Source: CAVXEH01 sp963805305 (lineage in GTDB: Bacteria > Chloroflexota > Limnocylindria > QHBO01). Taken from it: a stretch of 64,000 bases of DNA. The notes beneath the pieces were generated by a model that had not been told where the DNA came from, made no database searches, and was given only the letters and a program-made list of their open reading frames with translations. The stretch covers positions 310,001 through 374,000 of the forward strand of contig CAWDTM010000003.1 in the NCBI GenBank assembly GCA_963805305.1. The letters are read 5' to 3'. The position numbers and the translations under genes are program-made. Positions 49,934 to 57,781 of this stretch are shown here, piece after piece (within the stretch, counting starts at the first letter, position 1; every line of letters begins with the position of its first letter).

Positions 49934-50674
49934 CTACGACGCGGGCGTTCCCGGGATCGGCGCGTTCGCGCGGACCAGCTCCAGCGCGCGGGCCACTCCC
50001 CCGTTCCACGGCTCGCCGTGCCCCGGCAGGACCCAGGTGGCGCTGATGCCGTCGAGGGCCGCGAGCGCCGAGAGGGCTGCGGCGCGGTCCACGGTGAACG
50101 GTGCCTGGGCCGGCCCGGCGACCCCGGTCAGCACCGAACGGGTGGTCAGCGCGTCTCCCACGAACACGGCGTCGACCGCCGGTACGTGGTAGGCGACCGA
50201 GCCAGGCGTGTGGCCCGGCAGGGCAATGACGCGGGGCGCGCCGGGGAGATCGAGCGTGGTCCCGGCGTCGGCGATCCGGACCTCGCGGATCGGGATGCTG
50301 CGCAGGCCGCCATGGGTCATGCCGAACCACACGAATCGAAGAAGCGGCCATACCTTCATTGCGTCGCGTTCCGCCGCCGGCTTCTTCGCCTCACCCTTGG
50401 CTTCGGCCGCATCGGCAGCGCCAACGTAAACGGGAACGCCATGCTCCCGGCGGAGGCGTTCCGCGAAGCCGGTGTGATCCACGTCGCCGTGCGTCAGGAG
50501 CACGGCCCTGATGTCAGTGGGCGGCCTGCCGATGGTGGCGAGCTCGCGGATCAGGTCCCGCCACTGGCCGGACACGCCGGTGTCGATGACGGTGATCCCC
50601 TCTGGCTGCACCACGAGGTAGCTGTTGACCAGGCTCGATGAGCCGATGCGGTGGAGCGACGGTGCGAGCTGCAT
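49934..50674 (-). CDS. MBL-fold metallo-hydrolase
   Basis: 246 residues. Metallo-beta-lactamase fold with the dinuclear metal motif THGDVDHTG (H62, D64, D66, H67), downstream ALPGHTPGSVAYHV (metal His), VFVGDAL (bridging Asp) and the final VLPGHGEPW (metal His). Such enzymes hydrolyse thioesters, lactones or phosphodiesters; here nothing points to one substrate. AGGAGG precedes the ATG. Follows the LLM oxidoreductase gene by 24 bp on the same strand, so probably one transcript. Confidence 0.9.
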   Translation of the reverse strand: MQLAPSLHRIGSSSLVNSYLVVQPEGITVIDTGVSGQWRDLIRELATIGRPPTDIRAVLLTHGDVDHTGFAERLRREHGVPVYVGAADAAEAKGEAKKPAAERDAMKVWPLLRFVWFGMTHGGLRSIPIREVRIADAGTTLDLPGAPRVIALPGHTPGSVAYHVPAVDAVFVGDALTTRSVLTGVAGPAQAPFTVDRAAALSALAALDGISATWVLPGHGEPWNGGVARALELVRANAPIPGTPAS

Positions 50675-50698
50675 GGGTGCGATCCTCCTGGAGCGCCG

Positions 50699-51649
50699 CT
50701 AGACGGCCTCGTCGACCATGGGCTTCACCTCGCCGATCCAGCGCTCGAGCGTCTCGTCGTCGTAGGGGGCGGCGAACTCCCCGATGAAGGTGCCGTAGCC
50801 CAGCGCGCGCCGCGCGATCATCTTCTCCGCGAGCTGCTCGGGTGTCCCGACCCAGAACGTGTCGTCGTCTTCGACGTCGGCCATGGGTGTCCGGTTGTGC
50901 TCCATCTGCGCCTCCCAGACCCGCCGAGCCTCGGCTTCGGTATCGCGGATCAGCGGTTTGCAGCCCACGGTCCATTCGATCTCGGACAGATCGCGGCCAA
51001 CGGCTTCGCAGTGGACCCGCAGCACGGAGCCCTTGTGCTGGAGCTTCTCCACGCTGCCCATGGCGTTCCACATGTCGGCATAGCGGGCCACGGTGCGCAG
51101 GGTCTTCCGCTCGCCCGATCCGCCGATCATGATCGGCATGTGCGCCTGGCGCGGCGCTGGCAGCAGGCGGAGGTCATCGAAGGCGTAGCGCCCGCCCGGG
51201 GCCGAGGTCACCGGTTCGCCGTCCAGCAGCGTCCGGAGGGCGCCCACCGCCTCGTCCAGCCAGTCGAGCCGCTGTCCGAATCCGGACCCGAAGTCGATGC
51301 CGGCCGCCTGGTGCTCCGCCCCGAACCAGGCCCCACCGATGCCCAGGATCGCCCGGCCCTCGCTGATGTGGTCGAGGGTGGTCGCCAGCTTCGCGACGAC
51401 GCCCGGGTTGCGGAAGGTGTTCGCCCCGACCAGGAGTCCCACCCGGGTCCGGCGGGTCATGGCCGCCCAGGCCGCGAGCGTGGCCCAGCCCTCGAAGATG
51501 GGCTGGTGCGGGTCGCCGAAGATCGCGTACAGGTGATCCCAGGTCCACAGGTGGTCGTAGCTGAGCTCGTCGACCCTCCGCGCCGCGGCGGCGAACGCCG
51601 GCCACTCCGTCGCCTGGCTCCAGAGCAGCACCCCGAGCCGCGTCTCCAT
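50699..51649 (-). CDS. LLM-class (F420 or FMN) flavin-dependent oxidoreductase
   Basis: 316 residues, luciferase-like TIM barrel. Segments VLLWSQATEWPAFAAAARRVDELSYDHLWTWDHL (N-terminus), WAAMTRRTRVGLLVGANTFRNPGVVAKLATTLDHISEGRAILGIGGAW and PIMIGGSGERKTLRTVARYADMWNA are classic for the F420-dependent LLM branch (TIGR03560-like). Oxidises or reduces an unknown small molecule. Has its own promoter with TACAAT at 51686 and shares the intergenic region with the divergent class V aminotransferase gene. Confidence 0.92.
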   Translation of the reverse strand: METRLGVLLWSQATEWPAFAAAARRVDELSYDHLWTWDHLYAIFGDPHQPIFEGWATLAAWAAMTRRTRVGLLVGANTFRNPGVVAKLATTLDHISEGRAILGIGGAWFGAEHQAAGIDFGSGFGQRLDWLDEAVGALRTLLDGEPVTSAPGGRYAFDDLRLLPAPRQAHMPIMIGGSGERKTLRTVARYADMWNAMGSVEKLQHKGSVLRVHCEAVGRDLSEIEWTVGCKPLIRDTEAEARRVWEAQMEHNRTPMADVEDDDTFWVGTPEQLAEKMIARRALGYGTFIGEFAAPYDDETLERWIGEVKPMVDEAV

Positions 51650-51685
51650 GCTCCCGTCCTTCCTCTCATCGAATCTGGTGCTCCG

Positions 51686-51715
51686 ATTGTAGGGATCGCC
51701 GGGGGGCGACCTCAA
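51686..51715 (-). promoter_or_regulatory. Promoter of the LLM oxidoreductase gene
   Basis: On the minus strand TTGAGG (51715-51710), 18-bp spacer and TACAAT (51691-51686), giving a leader of about 30 nt that contains GGAAGG. Confidence 0.5.
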
Positions 51716-51724
51716 CGGCAGGTC

Positions 51725-51730
51725 AATAAT
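51725..51730 (+). promoter_or_regulatory. -10-like box, putative leaderless promoter
   Basis: AATAAT ends 7 nt before the ATG at 51738. It is one of few A/T-rich hexamers nearby. Confidence 0.4.
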
Positions 51731-51737
51731 CGGTCGC

Positions 51738-53006
51738 ATGCCAGCATTCGATCCGCATCTGGTCCGTCCCGAGTTCCCGTCACTGGCCCGCCAGCACCGA
51801 GGCCGGTCGGTCGTGTACCTCGACGGGCCCGGCGGCACGCAGGTGCCGCAGCGCGTCGTCGACGCGGTGAGCGACTACTACCGGTACAGCAACGCCAACG
51901 AGGGCGGCGCCTTCGCGACGAGCGCGGAGACCGATTCCATGGCGGCGGAGGCGCACCAGGCGGTCGCGGACCTCCTGGGTGCCCCCGGGCCGGACGGCAT
52001 CAAGTTCGGCCCCAACATGACCACCCTGACCTTCCACATCAGCCGATCCATCGGCGCCCGGCTCACGGCGGGCGACGAGATCGTCGTGACGCGGCTCGAC
52101 CACGAGGCCAACGTCTCGCCCTGGCAGGCGATCGCCGCAGACCGTGGCCTCGTCGTGCGCATGGTCGACGTCCGCGCCGAGGACGGGACCCTGGACCTCG
52201 ACGACCTGGACCGGACGCTGGGCCCCCGGACCCGGGTCGTGGCCGTTGGCTGCGCCTCGAACGCGCTGGGCACCATCAACCCGCTCCGCGAGATCGTTCG
52301 GCGGACCCACGCCGCCGGCGCCCTCACCTACCTCGACGCGGTGCACTACGCGCCGCACGGCCTGCTCGACGTCACCGAGCTGGACACGGACTTCCTGGTG
52401 TGCTCGGCGTACAAGTGGTTCGGCCCGCACGTCGGCGTCCTCTACGGAAAGCCGGACCTGCTCGCGGACCTGCCCACCTACAAGGTCCGCCCGGCGCACG
52501 ACCGGTTCGAGACCGGCACGCTGAATTTCGAGGGGCTGGCCGGCACCTCGGCCGCGGTGCACTACCTTCGATCGCTCGGGACCCGCTTCGGCACCGGACC
52601 GATGGCGACCGCCCGCGACGAGATCGCGGCCGGTATGGGCGCCATCGGCGCACACGAGCGAACGCTCACCGAGCGCTTTCTGACGGGCGTCAGGACCATC
52701 GCCGGGATTCGCCTGTGGGGGATCGGCGACGTCGCCCGGATTGACGAGCGCACGCCGACCTTCGGCCTGACGATCGACGGGGTCACGCCGCGATCGGCCG
52801 CGGAGGCGTTGGGAGACCAGGGCATCTTCACCTGGGACGGCGACTTCTACGCCCAGGGGCTCGTCGAGCGCCTGGGCCTCGCGGAGTCCGGCGGCCTGCT
52901 GCGGATCGGCGCCGTCCACTACAACACGGCGGACGAGATCGACCGCGTGCTCGATGCGCTGGCGACGATCGCAGCAGGCGCCGGCAGGCAGCGCCACTCC
53001 CGCTGA
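51738..53006 (+). CDS. Cysteine desulfurase-like class V aminotransferase (TIGR01976-type)
   Basis: 422 residues. PLP fold with VVYLDGPGGTQVPQRVVDAVSDYY at the N-terminus, the PLP Asp in LTYLDAVHYAPHG (D200) and the Schiff-base Lys K226 in VCSAYKWFGPHVG. The flexible Cys loop of true desulfurases (IscS/SufS) is not evident, which is why this branch is called desulfurase-like; the reaction may be sulfur or selenium abstraction or another elimination. Stand-alone gene, no isc/suf partner nearby. Confidence 0.9.
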   Translation: MPAFDPHLVRPEFPSLARQHRGRSVVYLDGPGGTQVPQRVVDAVSDYYRYSNANEGGAFATSAETDSMAAEAHQAVADLLGAPGPDGIKFGPNMTTLTFHISRSIGARLTAGDEIVVTRLDHEANVSPWQAIAADRGLVVRMVDVRAEDGTLDLDDLDRTLGPRTRVVAVGCASNALGTINPLREIVRRTHAAGALTYLDAVHYAPHGLLDVTELDTDFLVCSAYKWFGPHVGVLYGKPDLLADLPTYKVRPAHDRFETGTLNFEGLAGTSAAVHYLRSLGTRFGTGPMATARDEIAAGMGAIGAHERTLTERFLTGVRTIAGIRLWGIGDVARIDERTPTFGLTIDGVTPRSAAEALGDQGIFTWDGDFYAQGLVERLGLAESGGLLRIGAVHYNTADEIDRVLDALATIAAGAGRQRHSR

Positions 53007-53067
53007 GCGCGCCCAGCATTCCCCGCCCGGCTTTGCGCCGGGTTCGGGGTGGTGGGACCCTGTGCGC

Positions 53068-53967
53068 ATGACCGGACGGAGCGGATCGCCTTCAGCTGCG
53101 AGTGCCGGTGCTCCACGCCTGGTCGCAGTCCTCGTCCTGGTCCTGGCCTTCGTAGCCATCGAAGTGGCCGGCGGCATCGCCACGAGCAGCCTGGCCCTTC
53201 TTGCAGACGCCGGGCACATGCTGACCGACGCTGCCGGCATGCTCCTCGCCCTGCTCGCCATCTGGTTCGCGAGGCGCCCGGCGACCGCCGGGAAGTCGTA
53301 CGGCTACTTCCGGGTCGAGATCTTCGCCGCGGCCATCAACGCCGTGGTCCTCCTGGCCGTCTCGGTGTTCATCGGCTATGAGGCCCTCCGACGGCTGGGC
53401 TCCCCGCCGCACGTGATTGGAGCACCCCTGCTGGCCATTGCCGCCCTGGGCCTGGTCGTGACCGGTGTGTCGCTTCGGCTCCTGCACAGCGGGGCGCAGG
53501 CCAGCCTCAACCTGCGCGCGGCGTACCTCGAGGTGCTTGGCGACCTGCTCGGCATCACCGCGGTCATCGTGGCCGGCGTCGTCATCCTGGCCACCGGATG
53601 GGCACCCATCGACCCCATCGCGTCGCTGGCCATCGCCGTCCTCATCCTGCCGCGGGTCTGGAGCCTGCTGCGCGACGCGGTCGACATCCTGCTGCAGGCC
53701 ACGCCGCGCGGCGTGGACCTTGGCGAGGTGCGGACGCACGTCCTGGGGACCGCCGGCGTCGTCGACGTGCACGACCTGCACGTCTGGACGCTGACCTCGG
53801 GCATCAACGTCGTCTCGGCCCACGTCGTGGTCAGTCCCGACGCTGACACCACGAGCATCCTCGACGAGCTGTGCGGCTGCCTCGCCGAGGACTTCGACAT
53901 GGACCACTCGACCATCCAGCTCGAGCGGACCGACCGGCGGCGCCTGGAGCAGACGACGCATCCCTGA
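53068..53967 (+). CDS. Cation diffusion facilitator (CzcD/ZitB-like metal exporter)
   Basis: 299 residues. Six TM helices (about 18-220) and a cytosolic C-terminal domain of about 80 residues (VVDVHDLHVWTLTSGINVVSAHVVV). Metal site A: TM2 LLADAGHMLTD supplies D47, H50 and D54, while TM5 YLEVLGDLLG supplies D159 but has Glu155 where Zn-specific members carry His. The HxxxD to ExxxD change may alter selectivity. Exports a divalent metal against protons. Starts 61 bp after the desulfurase-like gene. ATG 53068 is preceded only by a weak GGTGGG. Confidence 0.9.
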   Translation: MTGRSGSPSAASAGAPRLVAVLVLVLAFVAIEVAGGIATSSLALLADAGHMLTDAAGMLLALLAIWFARRPATAGKSYGYFRVEIFAAAINAVVLLAVSVFIGYEALRRLGSPPHVIGAPLLAIAALGLVVTGVSLRLLHSGAQASLNLRAAYLEVLGDLLGITAVIVAGVVILATGWAPIDPIASLAIAVLILPRVWSLLRDAVDILLQATPRGVDLGEVRTHVLGTAGVVDVHDLHVWTLTSGINVVSAHVVVSPDADTTSILDELCGCLAEDFDMDHSTIQLERTDRRRLEQTTHP

Positions 53968-53992
53968 TCCGCGGGCGGCGGCCCCATCGGCC

Positions 53993-53998
53993 TACGCT
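53993..53998 (+). promoter_or_regulatory. -10 box, putative leaderless promoter
   Basis: TACGCT ends 7 nt before the GTG at 54006. Confidence 0.5.
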
Positions 53999-54005
53999 TT
54001 CAGCC

Positions 54006-55409
54006 GTGCGAACGCTCGACCGCAAGTGGCTGATCCTCTCAAGCGTCTCGCTGGGGACCTTCATGGCGACGCTGGACGGGAGCATCGTCAACATCTCCCT
54101 CCCCAGGATCCAGGGTGCCTTCGGCATCGGGATCTCGACGGTCGAGTGGATCTCCGTCGGCTACCTCCTCGTGGTCGGTGCCTTTCTGCTGCCGTTCGGC
54201 CGGCTGGGCGAGATCCTCGGCTTCAAGCGGGTCTATCTCACCGGGTTCGTGCTGTTCACCCTGGCCAGCATCCTGTGCGGCCTGGCCCCAAACGCCGCGT
54301 CGCTGATCGCCTTCCGGGCAGTCCAGGGCATCGGGGCAGCCATGCTCCAGGCGATGGGACCGGCAATCGTCGCTCGCACCTTCGGGCCGGGGGAGCGCGG
54401 GCGCGCCCTTGGCCTGAACGCCGTCAGCGTCTCGATCGGGCTCAGCATTGGCCCTGCGCTGGGCGGGCTCCTGACCGAGATCGGCACCTGGAGGGCGATC
54501 TTCTTCGTGAACGCGCCCGTGGGTCTGCTCGCCGTGCTGTGGGCCAACCGGATCCTCGATGCCGAGGAGGGCGCCGAGCATGTCTCGTTCGACCTGGGCG
54601 GCGCCGCGCTCTCGAGCGTGGGCCTGCTGAGCCTGTTGCTGGCCCTCAGCCAGGGGCAGTTCTGGGGATGGACCAGCCCCCTGGTGCTGGCCCTCCTGGC
54701 GGTCTTCGGCGTCTGCGCCATCGTGTTCGTACTGGTCGAGACGCGGGCGCGGCAGCCGATGCTGGACCTGCGGCTCTTCCGGATCCGTCCCTTCGCGGTG
54801 GGCAACCTGAGCGTGATCGTGGCCTTCATCGGCCTCTTCACGGCCACCTTCCTCCTCCCCTTCTTCCTCGAGAGCGGCGCGCACTTCTCGCCCCTGGATG
54901 CCGGCCTGCTCCTTACGCCGGTGCCCATCACCCAGGCACTGGTGGCACCCTTCAGCGGCGCGCTCTCGGACCGGATCGGACAGCGGATCCCTGCCTCGCT
55001 GGGAATCGCGGTCCTGGTCGCCGGGTTGCTGAGCCTCACCTGGCTGCCGACGGACTTCGTCATCTGGGACCTGGTCTGGCGCCTGGTCCTCGTGGGCTTC
55101 GGCATGGGATTCTTCATGAGTCCCAACAGCAGCGCAGTCCTGGGCTCGGTCCCGCGCCCGAGGATCGGGACGGCATCGGGTGCCCTGGCCCAGATGCGGA
55201 TCAACGGCCAGGCGCTGGGGATCGCGCTGAGCAGTGCCGTCGTCGCCATCCGCCTCCCGGTGCACGCGGCGAGCGTCGGCCAGGCCGGGGCCCTGGTGCT
55301 GGCCATTCACGATGCGTTCGCGATCGCGGCGTTGATCGCCGCCGTCGGGATCGTGGCCAGCTTCTTCGGCGGCTCCGTGCGGCGCGATGCTGAGCCGGAT
55401 GGCGGCTGA
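54006..55409 (+). CDS. MFS drug transporter, DHA2 (14-TM) family
   Basis: 467 residues from GTG 54006. Begins LDRKWLILSSVSLGTFMATLDGSIVNISLPRIQ, the DHA2 motif D1 in TM1; motif A-like GRLGEILGFKRVYLTG between TM2 and TM3; motif C in TM5 VSVSIGLSIGPALGGLLTEIGTWRAIFFVNAPVG. About 14 TM helices. Drug:H+ antiporter of the EmrB/QacA type; substrate unknown. The start is backed by a leaderless-type -10. Confidence 0.9.
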   Translation: MRTLDRKWLILSSVSLGTFMATLDGSIVNISLPRIQGAFGIGISTVEWISVGYLLVVGAFLLPFGRLGEILGFKRVYLTGFVLFTLASILCGLAPNAASLIAFRAVQGIGAAMLQAMGPAIVARTFGPGERGRALGLNAVSVSIGLSIGPALGGLLTEIGTWRAIFFVNAPVGLLAVLWANRILDAEEGAEHVSFDLGGAALSSVGLLSLLLALSQGQFWGWTSPLVLALLAVFGVCAIVFVLVETRARQPMLDLRLFRIRPFAVGNLSVIVAFIGLFTATFLLPFFLESGAHFSPLDAGLLLTPVPITQALVAPFSGALSDRIGQRIPASLGIAVLVAGLLSLTWLPTDFVIWDLVWRLVLVGFGMGFFMSPNSSAVLGSVPRPRIGTASGALAQMRINGQALGIALSSAVVAIRLPVHAASVGQAGALVLAIHDAFAIAALIAAVGIVASFFGGSVRRDAEPDGG

Positions 55410-55481
55410 GCGGGGTTGCCCGGCTCAGGCCCGCGCCATCCCTGCCGACCACCGTCCCTTCCTCGCCGGAAGGCGCTGACG

Positions 55482-55487
55482 TAGGAT
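55482..55487 (+). promoter_or_regulatory. -10 box upstream of a mini-ORF
   Basis: TAGGAT ends 7 nt before the GTG at 55495, the same spacing as at the leaderless genes here, and 48 nt before the main ATG at 55536. Confidence 0.45.
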
Positions 55488-55494
55488 GCGCGTC

Positions 55495-55539
55495 GTGGCG
55501 ATCCACCCGACAGACATGACCGAGCTGCCCCGTCGATGA
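55495..55539 (+). CDS. Putative 14-codon leader peptide coupled to the membrane protein gene
   Basis: GTG at 55495 opens a frame encoding V(M)AIHPTDMTELPRR followed by TGA at 55537-55539, which overlaps the ATG of the downstream gene at 55536. The leaderless-type -10 is positioned for this GTG, not for the ATG, and no ribosome site precedes the ATG. This suggests that ribosomes load on the mini-ORF and re-initiate. Very short, so unproven. Confidence 0.4.
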   Translation: MAIHPTDMTELPRR

Positions 55540-57317
55540 CCGCCCCGTCCGCGGCGGGACTCAGGGCCCGCACGCTCATCGCGCGCATCAGCGCCGTGGA
55601 AGCCGGGACGCTGGCCGGGGTTGTTGCTGCCGTCGTGCTCTGGACCGTGGCCCTCAACCGGGTCGACCTGTCCAGGATCACAGACCTCGGGCTGATTAGT
55701 GCGCTCCCGCCGCTCCTCCTCGCCGCCCTCGTCCTCGTCACGTTGAGCTTTGCGGTCCTGGTGACCCTGCGACCGCACGCGGGATGGCTGGTCTGGCTGC
55801 ACGTTGTCGCGCTGATCGTGATGCTGTTCGCGATCACCGCCATCGTCGAGCCCGCGCCCCGATTCAGCGTCGCGTGGCGGCACGTGGGGATCATCGAGAA
55901 CCTGACCCGGACCGGGCTGGTGAACCCCGGGATCGACGCCTACTTCAGCTGGCCGGGCTTCTTCGCCCTTGGGGCGCTCATCTCGCAGGCGCTGGGATTG
56001 TCGTCGGCCCTGGATCTCACGCCGTGGGCTCCCCTGGTCTTCAACCTCCTCTACCTGCCCGCGATGCTCCTGATCCTTCGATCGGGGACCACGAACCCGC
56101 GAGTCGTCTGGGTTGGGCTCTGGATCTTCTTCATCGGCAACTGGATCGGCCAGGACTACTTCTCGCCCCAGGGATTCGACTACTTCATCTACCTCCTGGT
56201 CATCGGGATCCTGCTGACCTGGTTCCGGAGCGCTCCCCAGGGGGATGGCCGGTTCGCCCGTTGGTTCCAGCCTGTCGACGAGCCGGCGTCGCCCTCCCTC
56301 ACCGCGTTCCAGCGAGCCGGCCTCATGAGCATCGTGGTCTTCCTGTTCGCGACCACGGTCTACAGCCACCAGCTGACGCCGTTCGCCCTGCTCGGCATCA
56401 CCATCGTGCTGGTCCTGGTTCGTCGGCTCTCCGCGAAGGGACTCCCGACCCTGATGGCCGTCCTCCTCGGGACCTGGCTGAGCTACATGACCGTGACATA
56501 CCTGAGCGGGCACATCGCCAGCCTCGTGTCACGCGTCGGCAACGTCGACACGACGGTCGCGGCCAACCTGACCGAGCGCGTTCGGGGCAGCGACCTGCAC
56601 CTGATCGTCATTGCGGTGCGCCTCGTCAACACGGCGGCCATCTTCGCCCTGGCCGGGCTTGGCGGCCTCCATCGGCTGCTCACGCATCGGCGCGACCTGA
56701 CCTGGCCGCTGATGGCTGCCACGCCGTTCGGTCTGCTCCTCCTCCAGGACTACGGCGGCGAGATGCTCCTGCGCGTGTACCTGTTCAGCCTGCCGTTCGC
56801 GGCCTTTCTCGCCGCCTACGCGCTCGTGGAGTGGGGCCGGATCGGCGAGCGGTGGAGCCGTGCCATCCCGGTGGCGCTGGTGACCACGCTGCTCCTGGGC
56901 GCGTTCCTCGTGAGCCGATACGGCAACGAGACCATGGACCTGGCGACGGCCGACGAATCGACCGGGATGCATCAGCTCTACGAGATCGCACCAAAGGACT
57001 CCGTCCTCGTTGCCGCCGCTGGAAACATCTTCTGGAAGTTCACCGACTACGAGCTGTACCACTACCGCATCGTCACACCGGCGGTCACCACGTTCGACCT
57101 GCCCGCCATCGTGAGCCTCATGCGGCAGGACCAGACACGCCCGGCGTTCATGATCCTGTCGCGGGCGCAGGAGAACGCTCTCGAGCTGCAGTACGGCTTC
57201 ACAGAGGCCGACTGGCAACGATTCGCGGGGATGGTGGCGAGCGATCCGTCACTGAGGATGGTCTACAGCAACCCGGATCTGCAGATCTACGAGCTGAACC
57301 GGAGCGCGCCGGCATGA
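55536..57317 (+). CDS. Polytopic membrane protein, glycan-synthesis type (mannosyltransferase/polymerase-like)
   Basis: 593 residues with about 11-12 TM helices through residue 465, then a soluble C-terminal domain (about 475-593: TGMHQLYEIAPKDSVLVAAAGNIFWKFTDYE ... MVYSNPDLQIYEL). The outside loop before TM4 contains NPGIDAYFSWPGFFALGALI, and another TM region IGNWIGQDYFSPQGFDYFIYLLVIG. Such layouts are found in surface-polysaccharide clusters as lipid-linked glycosyltransferases or polymerases. No cleaner family is recognised. Next to a small TM gene (ATGA overlap) and a GT4 enzyme, which supports a glycan role. Confidence 0.78.
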   Translation: MTAPSAAGLRARTLIARISAVEAGTLAGVVAAVVLWTVALNRVDLSRITDLGLISALPPLLLAALVLVTLSFAVLVTLRPHAGWLVWLHVVALIVMLFAITAIVEPAPRFSVAWRHVGIIENLTRTGLVNPGIDAYFSWPGFFALGALISQALGLSSALDLTPWAPLVFNLLYLPAMLLILRSGTTNPRVVWVGLWIFFIGNWIGQDYFSPQGFDYFIYLLVIGILLTWFRSAPQGDGRFARWFQPVDEPASPSLTAFQRAGLMSIVVFLFATTVYSHQLTPFALLGITIVLVLVRRLSAKGLPTLMAVLLGTWLSYMTVTYLSGHIASLVSRVGNVDTTVAANLTERVRGSDLHLIVIAVRLVNTAAIFALAGLGGLHRLLTHRRDLTWPLMAATPFGLLLLQDYGGEMLLRVYLFSLPFAAFLAAYALVEWGRIGERWSRAIPVALVTTLLLGAFLVSRYGNETMDLATADESTGMHQLYEIAPKDSVLVAAAGNIFWKFTDYELYHYRIVTPAVTTFDLPAIVSLMRQDQTRPAFMILSRAQENALELQYGFTEADWQRFAGMVASDPSLRMVYSNPDLQIYELNRSAPA

Positions 57318-57706
57318 GCAGGGGGCTGGGTCCATCGGTGATCCTCGTGCTCCTGGCCGGCGCCACAGAGCTCGTGGTCTTCTCTGACGGCCAGGGTCCC
57401 ATCCGCATCAGCCTGGTCCTTGCCTTCCTGGGCACTGCACCGGGGTGGGCGATCCTGCGTCTGGTCGACCTGGAGATGGCCCCATCCGCCCGGATCGCCG
57501 TTGCCATCGGGGTCAGCGCGGGAATCGACATGGCCGTGGCCAGCGTCCTGCTGTACGGTCGCCTCTGGTCGGCCGACCTGGCGCTGACGATCCTCGTCGG
57601 GATCGTGGTCGTGGCCGTGCTCGTTGGTCTGCCGTCGGCCCGCCGCGCGATCGTGACGACCGCACGCCAGGCGCGCGCAGCCCTGAGCGAGCTCGACAAC
57701 CAGTGA
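57314..57706 (+). CDS. Small multi-TM protein of the polysaccharide-type cluster
   Basis: 130 residues, four TM helices (about 7-25, 32-50, 60-82, 90-108) and a short basic C-terminus RRAIVTTARQARAALSELDNQ. The fold around LAFLGTAPGWAILRLVDLEMAPSARIAVAIGVSAGIDMAVASVLLY resembles hydrophobic modules found in membrane glycosyltransferase loci. Start overlaps the preceding stop (ATGA). Function unknown, probably works with the protein encoded upstream. Confidence 0.7.
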   Translation: MSRGLGPSVILVLLAGATELVVFSDGQGPIRISLVLAFLGTAPGWAILRLVDLEMAPSARIAVAIGVSAGIDMAVASVLLYGRLWSADLALTILVGIVVVAVLVGLPSARRAIVTTARQARAALSELDNQ

Positions 57707-57752
57707 TGCGCAGCGGCGGTGCCGCCTGTCACCGATAGCCGGACCGGCGCGC

Positions 57753-57781
57753 TTGACCTCCACCGGGACCCCGGATACCTT
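57753..57781 (+). promoter_or_regulatory. Possible promoter within the annotated 5' end of the GT4 gene
   Basis: TTGACC (57753-57758), 17-bp spacer, TACCTT (57776-57781). A transcript would start near 57788, inside the longest GT4 frame, so the TTG at 57753 may be a -35 box and not a start codon. Confidence 0.4.
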
